Shown piece by piece: positions 24,501 to 36,500 of a stretch of 64,000 bases of DNA; position 1 is the stretch's first letter; every line of letters begins with the position of its first letter. Made by a program: the position numbers and the translations under genes. The stretch lies in NCBI GenBank assembly GCA_932294295.1, contig OW028573.1:14280155-14344154 (forward strand). Direction: 5' to 3'. The notes below the pieces were generated by a model that did not search any database, was not told the origin of the DNA, and worked only from the letters and a program-made list of their open reading frames with translations. Source of the stretch: Alitta virens. Taxonomy: Eukaryota > Annelida > Polychaeta > Phyllodocida > Nereididae.

Positions 24501-27500
24501 CTGTTTTGCTTTTAACGATCCCACTTACAATATTCTAAAAGGAAAGAGCGTACAAGGAAAGACTTGTACATATACAGCTGTATAAGCTTCAGGCCCTTTG
24601 TTGTTAGAAGTAAACGAACATGCTCAGTCTTTGCTAAAACGCCCAACAATAAATGGTTCAATATGTGTTGAAAGAAGCCCTTACAAATATGTTCACTTGT
24701 AGAACAATGTCTGCTTTTAGCAAATATGCACCTAATCTAGCATTTGCCACAAAAAAAAAAAAAAAAGTCCGGGGAAAAAACAACCAGAAAAAGTCCAATC
24801 AGATACTGATATGTTGGCTAAGAACAAAGACAAATTTGAATCAGCAAGGCCTCAGAAGCCTTTGAAAAGCCGATGTCACCAAACATAAGGACGTGCAAAG
24901 ACAAAATGCTATGATCCATTGTTTGCTGAAACCCAGTCTGCCTCAATTTTACGAGGACATGATGGGAGTACAGTTTATTTGTGTCTGACTCATATTTCAC
25001 CTGGATTTGGTTTCATTCAGAGTTTACTGCACTGTCTCTACCAAGAGAAGACAGGACACCAGTCCAAGATGGCAAGAACCACCACTTGGCCAAGTACAAT
25101 TCAGGTAAGCTAATATTACAGGCTGCTACAGTTGTATACCACAACATATACCACTGAAGGTCTTACAGTTTGGGACCCACCAAGTTTTACAACCGAAATT
25201 GTCCTAATGTTAGACATACTTGAGGGGTTTCACTGTACATTAGATGGCTTCATACATCAATACACTTATTGGGGATTCCAATACTAGCAATACACTGTCT
25301 TCTTACTGGGGAATTTTGAATGATGTCATCACAAGTAAAAACAAATGGGAAATGCCGAACTGGCCAATTTCCAAAGAAACTCCAAAACCTAAAGGCTGTT
25401 CTGTTGAAACAGTTGTTCACAGTGCAATCACGTTAAAGAAGAATTTCAGAAAGTTCCAAACAGTCAAAAGACCTATTGCTTGCCTCATTGCCATGGTATT
25501 TTTTCTCTTAGCTCTGTGTTGAGATCTGAGTAAATATGTTCTTCAAGTAGGAAGCCTGGGCTAATAAGAAAAAAATACATGAGTTATAAATGAATGAGCT
25601 GTCTGTTTACTTTCTTTCTTATTTGCCCTCGTGATATTATGCAATCAAGAGGGACTGGAGGGGGCAGCTGCAGCTTGCTTTAAAATGATGAAGTGGTTTT
25701 CCAGGCCAGTGACCAGACTGCTTTTTCTGTGTTATTCCAGAAACAAGTCCCAGCGTCACCTTTGAGGCCAAAGCCGCCAAACACATAGTTGGAAGTTGAG
25801 AATAAAAATACAACACAGTGTCAATATCAAGTCTTTTTGCATCTTATCCTACTCAGCACTATACTATGAGGAAAAATGTCTTTCATAATATGGATAAAAG
25901 TAATTTGAGCTTTCGACATGTTTACGTTGCTAATTGACACACCTTTCTTTTGTAAAATAAATACGACAAAAATTCAACGTGTGTCATGCTAAAGCAGTTT
26001 TTGTTTTTGTGAGCTAGAGGTTGAATAGCAGATGGCAGGTTCTTATCTGCACAATCTAAAAAGAAGTTTTCAAATAGAGCGTGACTCATTCATAACGTCC
26101 AAAGGAAAGAGCCCAAACACAATCATAGAGCCCAGAGCATAATGAGGCACTGACACCAATGTTTTGCAGTCTGTATTGAAGTCTCCCATGGTCTGAACAC
26201 ACTTTACCCTGCATGTGCTAAGCCCCATTAGAAACACCCCTGAAGGATATAGGAGATTAGGTTACGGCTATGAGAAATGTTTCCTGAAAATGCGATACAC
26301 TTCTGCTAAAATACACATGCACTGAGTATGGTTTACCCATAAACAAAAATAGTATCAGTGCGTGCGACAAGCTTGCTGCCTTTTTATACAACACCTTTCC
26401 GAATAAAAATGTAACACCAATTTTCCCCAGAAGGCATGACGTGTGATGGTTAAGTACTGAACCGTTGGTCTCCATAAGACAATATTAGCTCCATAATGAA
26501 AGCAATTGCAGTGCTCACATTACATTGTGTAACAGTTCAACTTTAATGTAAGAAGAGGAAATCTTGTTACCAAAGGACTAAAGAAAAAAACCAATGTCCA
26601 ATACCAGATTCCAATTCAGATACTATTTGTCCACCCCATGTGACTAGTTCACTGGTCAATATCTCAATGCCACTGGGTCTGAAGCTTAGCCAGTTTATTT
26701 GACCAGCTGCCAGAAACATAGGTAATTGAGATGATAAGGCTTGGGAGTCCACACCATCTTACACATTTACCCCATGGATGGGGTCATTTACTTGCCTCAG
26801 CATAGACACTGAGTACAAGGCACCTCCAATTTAATGTCTCATGTAATTGACATCCACCTGGGATGTAGCTCATGAAGAGTGCCAAGGCCAGGGATCAAAC
26901 CCGGGACCTTCAGCAGAGCTGGCCAATATGGAATTGGCAGACATTTTAGACATTTTATTATTCTCCAACACTCAAGTACATTAATTTACAAGTATATGTG
27001 ACAAAAAGCATGAATAAAAATAACATATAATGTGTTGGAAGGGGATACATCCGAGTACCTACAAAATACCATTACCCAAGGGCAGATGCTTTATTTACTA
27101 TGGAAGAAGTAGTTTTTATTGGTCCTTAGGACTAACTGAAAATTGACTCTACTGTTCCATTACACTTTACACTCTATAGGCCTAATTAGCAAATCCATAT
27201 TTTGATTTTGTCATGCCAATATTCAGTTTAATATCAGACTGGAGGCTTTGGTTCATTTACTTTTTCAGTTGACCTGAACATGGCGGAACCTATGATGGTT
27301 AACCTGCCACCGGACACTGAGGAAGTTGAAGATGACATCCTGCAGGAGCAGATCAAGAAACTACAGGAACATCAACATAAGACTATCACCAGACATATCC
27401 ACACTGTGGAGATCCACAATACAGGAAGAGATGAAGAACCAATGGCTGAGGTGAGGCTCAATTACTTATCCATTCACCATCATTCTGTTTTACTGTAGTA

Positions 27501-30500
27501 GGATATCATGTTTCAATTGTAATACAACTATATTTTGTTGCATTGTAAGCAGTTTAGCACCAGTAATGATATCCAACATGGAAAAAAACTAATTTTAACT
27601 AAAGCATCTGAGTGCCGCTTTCTTCAAGATACTGTAATTTTAGTCTAGATTATTTTTTCAATATAATTCAGGGCAGTACCAGTACCCCATCACCAACCCC
27701 ACCTGAACCCCAAACCACCTACATCAATGTCACTGCAAATGGTAAGGCCACTTTTTTTTATACTGCTGTTTGTTTTATTATGACTTTTCACCTGGCACTC
27801 ATTGCACCTGCTGTAGGAAATGTATTTCGTTTATTGTGTACCAATATGTCTCCAGCGCTTTACTATATATCGTTGACGTATCTATGTACTTTGTAAAGCA
27901 CACATTTTGAACTTACATGTCACACGATACAATTTTCATGTAGCCTTCAGGGAGCACATAGATTTAGACTGCACTTTCTTTCAGCACCTCCTCCATTGAG
28001 AAGCTCATCTCCTACTCCCAGCAATGTTTCCCAGGTACCTCCCAGTACAGCCACACCCTCTGTGGTGTCCATACCAATAAGTAGGTTGTCTTATAATTCT
28101 ACTTACTTGATTGAGTCAGTGTAACATAAATATTAAAACTTGAGTTGTATAAGAATATAGGCAGTTTAATTTGACATAAAAACCATAATGTTCAATTGGA
28201 AACTCCGCTGAGAAAAATTAACATGGAGTTTACAAAAGATTGCCATTTGTCACACACGAAAAGTTTACAAAAACTTCCAATTTTCCCAGCCTATCTTGAA
28301 TCTGAAGTTGGTTTATGTGCCAAATAATAACTTATATACGAAGTCAGTAATGTATTTAATGGCCTCGGCGTTGCCCCAAGATTTTGTCTTTCAAACCCCT
28401 GCTGTTAAATGACAAATTCCAACCAATCTGCTGCGGAGTGTACAGCTTTGAACTGGCATTGAACTCTGAATGGTCTCAAATTCATTTACCAAAACAGGTC
28501 CTGGCCTGAAGGTTCATTGTAAAAAAAGATTTGACCGGAACCAAACTGAAATTATTTCTATTCATTCCCTAATTAAAAGTGCAATGTGAGTAATGTTTCT
28601 GTATTAAATTTAAAATCATGCACGATCTGAACATACGTTGCACATTCACTGTTCACTTTTAGGCTCTGTCTCTACGGCTGGCCAAAACAACAACAGCATT
28701 GTTCAACAAAACAACATGCTAAATGCTACAATGATGAACGCCAATGCACGAACAGTTGAAGGTATGCCAAGAAACTATGTCAAACGCCTTTCTGCAGACA
28801 AAAAATCATTGTGAAGGAGCACAGGAAGAGAGCATATCTGACTTTAGTGGGGCACTACCTTCCACATGGGGCCCACAATTACTTCCATGACAAGGGGTTT
28901 TGTGCAGCAAAACGGCCATTATAGCTATTTTGATCGTCTGACATTTCGCCACTTCCTTCCTGTGCTCCTTTCACAATTTAAAATATCAAAGTTTCGTTTG
29001 CTAGATACGATCAAACAGCGACAGTCTAAGATAATTGTAGATTATTAACCAGTGTTTAGGTTTGGAAAACAACTCTTAACATTTATTCAGAGTGAAGTTT
29101 TCATTGGTTGTGGCTTAATGAAGTATATCATTGCCTTTTTTAGAAGTTTTGTTTTCAGTTATTAAAATTAGATTTTTGTTTGTACTAACACAAACCAATG
29201 CATCCATGCTATGTGCTGCATTTCCAAATGGTTTATAACAAAGGTCAAATACTCATGCACGTCCCCAGATATCCATTGAGGCTTTATTGACTTTGACCTC
29301 AATGAGAATTCATTCGATCTTACAGGTACCAAGGTCACCTTGGGACACATAGGTGTCGCTAACAGTCACCTTATAAGGATTTACATCTCCCACGACACCT
29401 GTCCTACCAAGAACAAACTTAGATATTTGCATTGAATTAGCTCAAATTAAGCATAGTAGTTCACCTGAACTGGGGACACCTTGGGGACAAACTTCTTTTA
29501 GCACAGCAGTGATGTGTAGACGAACCACAAACAGCTCACACTTCCTCATGATTTTAATGTGCACCACCCCTATAGATACCACACACATTGTCTAATAGCA
29601 TGCGAAAATTAACCTCATGCTTCAACTCAAGCCACATTAAATATGACTGAAACATTCCACCAAGGTGGTTGAGTAATGCAGGACCACAGCACGAAATTCT
29701 TGACAAGTTAATAAACACTTCAGACCGATAGTTGGAGATGGCTGAGTTTGGATTTCACTGACTCAGATATTGATGATGAAGGGAGGGGACAATAGACCCA
29801 TTGTGAAATATGAGATGTTAGCAAAGAGCCATCAACTTATATACAAACAAAACAGAACAAATAGTCAGCAAAATGAGGGACAGTCTGACTACATTTGCCT
29901 TTGCAGACAGTCTGACCTTGCCCAATGACCTTGACATTGCCCCGTCAGATCTGTGGTAGGAAATGGGGGAAAAAAGAACATGTTAGTATACAGAACATGT
30001 GAAGGATTTTGAATCATCCAATAGACATGTGTTATGCGGGCACTGCTCTGATGCACATCTGACAATGTGAGTGATGTTTGTGTCACCACGTGAGGCAATC
30101 TAAGCTCGTTATATTCGCCAGACCGAGTTGGCCTATTGTGTAACATGGAAAGGAGATCTCTAACTATCACTGGGAACCTCAATGTCATCTCTCCAGCATC
30201 CAAACCATGTGCAGGACATTGGGGCGTGGTTCAAGTTCACGCGGCCAATGTCAACAGCATGTCGAAGAACAGGTTTTTCAAAATAGTTCAGCTGCTAACC
30301 TTTACCTTTGGCTATCCCTTCACAGCTGAACTGCATTTTAAATTGTTATATTTCCTTTGGAAGAATCTCAAGAAGACAAAACAGCCAGACTGTAACCGAT
30401 TACAACAAACAACAAGTTTGAAAATAAATTACATAATAGCTGTCTAAAAAGCCCAACGCCCTTGTTGAACTAAAAATAAACTGTCTTTAGTCTGGCTTGC

Positions 30501-33500
30501 TTTCAGGCTTTTTCAGGCACTGTGAGCAATGCTACCATTCGTATTTTCCATGTTGAGTACATTTATAGACTTCATAGAAAATTCTATAGAACATTCCACC
30601 ACATTCTCTATAGACCAAATATGAATGAGTACTTCCTGGACTCATTCAACATGACAGTTTGGATATAATATATGTGCTATAAAGCTTTATCCCTCCAACT
30701 ATTTGCACAATATAAATAATGCAAGGCTTCAAATTCAATAGTGCACACACACACCTTTCAATAATTCGATGCTCGCCAATGATTGATTGCTTCCGATTTG
30801 TTACACATGGTACAATTAACATTATGATATATACAGCAGCGCATGCTTGCAAGGCCTCCACAACCTAATAATTGGGGATAATGTGTAGAATGTAGTTTTA
30901 ACACCATAATATAGTATATTTGTACAATTTAACCTTGCAACTTACAAAGTTCTAACTGTGATTTTTGCCTATTTATCATCAAGATATATTTAAAAAGTAT
31001 GTTAATAGCTTAACAGATCTACACATGACTGTTTTGGAGCGTTTGAAATTAAAGGCACCTGCATGACTTTGTGTTGCAATGACAGGCCAAGAAGAGATCG
31101 AGAGTGAAGCCTATGTGTATGTACCAGAAGCATATAGACAACAAATGGTCCAGCAACAAATGTATAACCAGCAACAACAAGTGTTAGCCCAGCAACAGGA
31201 GGCACTGGCCCAGCAGTTAGCTCAACAGCAACAGCAGCCTCAAGTTAGGGAGATGTATGTTGCCAGGAGACCCGATGGGCAGGTCCAGGCCTTCCTGCCC
31301 CCCAACGCTAACCCCAATCAGCAGTCCATGGTCCGAAAACCTGTCATGTACCGAAACCCTGCAACGGGTCAAGGTCAGTCCAAAGTCGTAGTTGAAGGCT
31401 ATTGGGTCAAGGTCATTCATTGACTGAAGGTCATTGGTCACAATCTAGGAAGTCTTGCAGGCCTCTTCTGAGAACACCAAAAACCGAATTCCGATCCAAC
31501 GTGCATGACCTAATCCTATCAAAATGTAATCTTGCAGGCCCCCCAAGCACTAGTGCATGCGCCCATCCCTATTAACAGAATAATCTCAGTCAATGTAAAA
31601 AAATTGTCATTTTGGCATTTCGTTCGATTTAGGTGGTGGGTACGTCTTTGTCCCTATGATGCGCCGTGGAATGAATGGTGAGTTTTCAGAGGACCATGCA
31701 ATTCTGGCCTAGATCTCCAGCAATATTTTGAAAGCAAATGTGCAAGAATTCAAGTGCAATGATGTGAATGCTAAAATGATGGTCATTGTCCAGTTCTAAC
31801 ATTTCGCATGCACTAACCAGCAAAGTGCATTGTGGCTGCATGTGTTCTTACATTATATCACGCAATACAATATAATGGCAGCTAAATACTAAGAATATGT
31901 GTGTAACTGCAAATGTTTGGTTCTATGGGCAGTTTGCTTCACGCGGCTGCGTCAAATTCCATTCTTATGATTTCATTATGATAAGTCCTTCAATGTATAT
32001 TATCTGAAGGTCTTTGGAAAAGAAAACTAACTCTAATTCTCATGAAAACTCTTCAGTGTCTGTAGTGTGCTTATGAGTTGAATGAAACTAATTTTCTAAG
32101 TACTTTCTGGCAGTGAACCAAGGCTACGTTCTGGTACCAGCGCCAGGATACAACACCAACCAACAACAGCAACAACAACAACAACAACAACAGATGATCC
32201 GCAATCAGTACGTGCAAAGTAAGTATGCGACCTTTTTCAAGTATCAAGTTGAAGTTTAAGGTCCTCATCACGTGATGGATCCACATGATGCACTCACGTG
32301 TACGTTTAGGTCTCACGTGTCTCAGTTTATCAGGGCGCTGAAATTCTTGTTGCAAGACAAGTTCCAGATAGAACCCATGTGTTTGCCACCTTGACCTTCA
32401 AACTTAAGAAGGTTCCATGCAATGCCCCCCCCCCCCCCCCCCCACAATGATACCACACAATGTCACATTATTTATAAGCACCTTGAATTGAGCCATTAGA
32501 TGAGGTATACTGTAGATTTGCGAGCCATAAGATATTTAATAGCTTTGTTCTGCTTATTTGGTGACTTAACCATTTCCAGTGGCATTGGAGAGACGAATGA
32601 TGTTTGTTTTTTTGAAAATTAGACTAGATACGCTTCTTAGGCGAAATAATGAGTGACACTGTAAACAAATGCACTGCAAGGTCATGTTAATTTCGAATAT
32701 GAGCGTTCGATCCATTCTTCAGTAGCAGGTCATTTACAGCAAAGCGGTTGTTTGTGAGGCAGCCAATGAAGTCAAATGAGTTCAAGGGTGCCATTTCACT
32801 AGCAAACCTGTCCTTGAAAGGCTCTAATGGACTATTAGACCAATAAATCACTGTCATATACGGTACCACTGCTTGCCGTGCATAATATATACAAACACAA
32901 TGATTTACTGGCCTTATGAATTCTTATAAATCAGCCTATTCAAAGCTTGTGTATTGGGACACAATATTGCATGAGCAGGCAGGAAAAAGGACTGGATTTT
33001 ACTTGTGATAGAATCAAAACACTTGAACACAAAAACTTAACACTCTTCTGCAAGACCTATTCTGAATGCCATTTGATAGCAATCTTTTTTCCTTTCTGGA
33101 AAAACACTGTTATGAAATACCATTAAAATGCTAATGTAGACATAAATCTTATAGCTGAGATCAGACACAGTCTGACTTTCGTATGCATGACATAACAGAT
33201 TCGCATGATATCAGATTTTTTTGCCTTTTTTGGCTTTCCTACGAAGAAAAGCAGTCATCTGTTATAGGCAACCACTTGTGCAGTGCACACATTTGCTTTT
33301 AATAACACTCCTTTACTCTTGCTCACTTTTTTCACACAGTTCTTCAGGCTGTCCCTTGATATCTACAGCACATCTCACAACTTTCTCTGAGAATATATTT
33401 ATAAGGAAACCCAAAGGCAGATAGTAAAGTTTGCACCTTGCATTTCACACATATTTGCTTGTTCTTGGACCCTGATGATGAATTGGGGCTTCAAAATTAT

Positions 33501-36500
33501 TCCCTCAACCATGAAGAATGCTATTCAATCTATTCATGGTTTTTCCAATTCATTTACACCATTCACCTGCACTGCACTGATGACTGCGAAACTTCTACCT
33601 TTTATTCCCTACAAAACCTTCTTCAATTTCAATTTAGGGCTGAAAAAACGCACAGTCTCTCAGTAATTGTCACATATGTTGGTTCAGCAAGTGTCTTCAA
33701 CTTTTATAGAATTACACCCAGGAGCTCCGTATCTGTCAACACGTATTCACCAGGTTTAATTGACGTGCTCCCCAAATATGCAGTACAAAGGGTGTGTTTC
33801 ATGAAAAGATATTCCTCTTTACTGAGGTGGGATGATTATGCAAGTTGCACTCCTCAAATATCATTTTATGGCTGTTGTCAAAACAAGTTGACAACATCAA
33901 CTAATGTTGCACCCTTATGGAATGAAATAAACAGTTTCAAGTGCATCATGAAAGCACAATGTACAAGGAAGGTTGTTACAGTCATGAAATACAGAAAAGG
34001 CTGTTTGTCTATCATTGTTACCAAATACTTTTATATACTTTTATTGAAACAAAGTTATACAAAAGTCAAAATGTCGTGACTTTCTCAGGCGGCAGTCACA
34101 AGAAATTTTGGAAATTTTCCAGGGGTGATATAGACAGTCAAATGGTGCCAACTGGCAGGGCACCTTAATTCTTTGTGTATACAAACCAAACCAGCACATA
34201 TCTTATCAATTGTGAAGACTTATATATGCATTCTCACACACACATAAATTGTCATATGCCCTAATTAATTTATTTGAAATTTTTAGCATCCCAAGGTTAC
34301 GTAATGATGCCAATGATGACACCCCAAATGATGATGCAACAACAGCAGCAACAACAACAACAGCAGCAACAGCAACGTCAACAACAGATGATAAATAGAA
34401 ATAACAGTAAGTGGTCATAAAACATGGACCTTTTCACTCAGTTGCTAATCAGTTAATGTGAACTTAATGAGATATCTGCTCTCAAGATTGTGTGACATAA
34501 CAGTGTCATCCGCAACGAAACTCATCCCATAATTTCATCAAGGATGGTAGTCATCTAGGATGGTATTCATGGTACTGAATGCTATATTATTGCTTGAAAC
34601 AGGTGTTGAAGATGATGAGGAGGCAGATGACTCAATTGAATTTTCAGACGCCAACTTCACAAGCAACAAACAATGTGAGTAACAGATTTATTTATTTTTA
34701 ACATGGAGGAATTATACTGGGTTGTTGAGCATTAAACGTCATTAGATGTTACATTAAATGTTATATAGGCAGCTGTTACAGCACTCCTTTTCTCTGTGTC
34801 ATAGAAGTTGGCAGATATGATCTAAACACTGAATTCGAATAATTATCCCATGTGCAATGTAGGCTTATAAGTCATTTACAATGGCCTCTAAAACGTCACA
34901 GCTGCCGTAGCAATGTTTTTAATCTTTTTGAAAATTCTTGTAATAGAGTTAATAATTTAAGTTGACCTTCACGCAACTGAAATATGATGGTGACGGCAGC
35001 AAATTCAGCATCAACCATATTGCCCTTAAGGCATTTTAACGTACTTTTCCAAATTACCAGATGCACTCACTGACTTACTTGAATCTTGTTTGTCAGAATT
35101 TTGAATATGACTTAAAGATAATGATTTGCATAACGCGATGAAGCAGACATTGTCACATGGCATTCTGCGTTTAGCTTGGTTGCTTTTGGTGGGTTGCGCC
35201 ATTATATGTCTCTAGTTGTACGTGAAGACCCCTCACGTGTACCCAGCCCTAAAATGTCATTTAAGCTGTACAGGGCCAAGTTCAAGTTCTTGCGAACAAA
35301 GTGAAATATGCTTCTACAAAATGCTATTACGAAACAGCAGTAGTGTACACACTAAGCCTTTTTTAGTTGCAAGCTTTTTTTTTTCACTTGCACACACAAC
35401 CGTGGAAGCTAGAGCTTCCTCAAAAAGAATTTTTTTCTGCAAACTCAAAAGACTGGGGCTACATATACTACTTTTTACACTTGAGCAGCATTTTTAAAGT
35501 AGATTATTTTGGCAGTGAATGAATGTCGTAGGCTCCAAACCTGTTTGACTGGAAAAGTGGTAAACAGATTCGTCCAAATTCCTTCTGATATGAAAGACGA
35601 CCCTCAAGTCACAAAATATCCCTACTTCATTCTTCCACCATCTGATGAAATCTTCGACCCCCTCCCCCAGAAAGATTGTAGGGTAGTTAGTTTCAGACAT
35701 TTTTCCACTGATTGCTTTCCTGAAGATTTTATGGGGTTTTTTGTCGGTTAATGGTATATCGGAGAACTTATGCGAGACGTTTCTGGGGTGTAGCAGCCAT
35801 GAATTCTTGTTCACTTAAAAGACCTGCCGTGCGTTAAGAGGTCAAGACTTATAAGATATCCCAAAATAAATTAATGCCTTCGAAGACCGAATAGATCTGA
35901 ACTGAGTGTACCTGTTGCTTGGAATGTTTTCATTCATTTTCGCTGAGCAGACGACTTCCAACGCATCTGCACGAACTAAAGACGTCAGCGCACGTGCAGT
36001 GAGCTGAACGTGGGCACGCGCCTCACCCAGCGGCCAAGTTCACGTTCACTACCAAACGCGTGAGTTGGGGAAAGCGTTGCGAGATATATGTTAACTGCAA
36101 ATCTTGCGATCAAATTACATGAGGGCGTCAAAGGTCTGCCTGGCATCAGTTCAGGATATGGGTGGCTACCCCCAGGCATATCTCGACTGACCATGCAAAA
36201 GATTGTGTTACAAAAAAGTAAAACATAGGCTGAAGTGATTAGGACTCCTCACTGGTCAAAATGGCGCCACTAATAAAATATAAGTTAATAGATCTTCGAC
36301 ATTCCCCTATCACAATTGACGTCAGTCTGATCTTGATGGAAGTAAGTATAAAAATGTGATAACTTTTTTATAGCGTGATTAGTAAACAATTGTTCTGAGT
36401 AGGATTTGTTGGTAAACCTTTTCTAGTTTCAAGTAGGTTCAGAATCCACATTCTCATGACACAGTATAAAATTAAGTGACGTTGTTACATGTTCTTGCTG

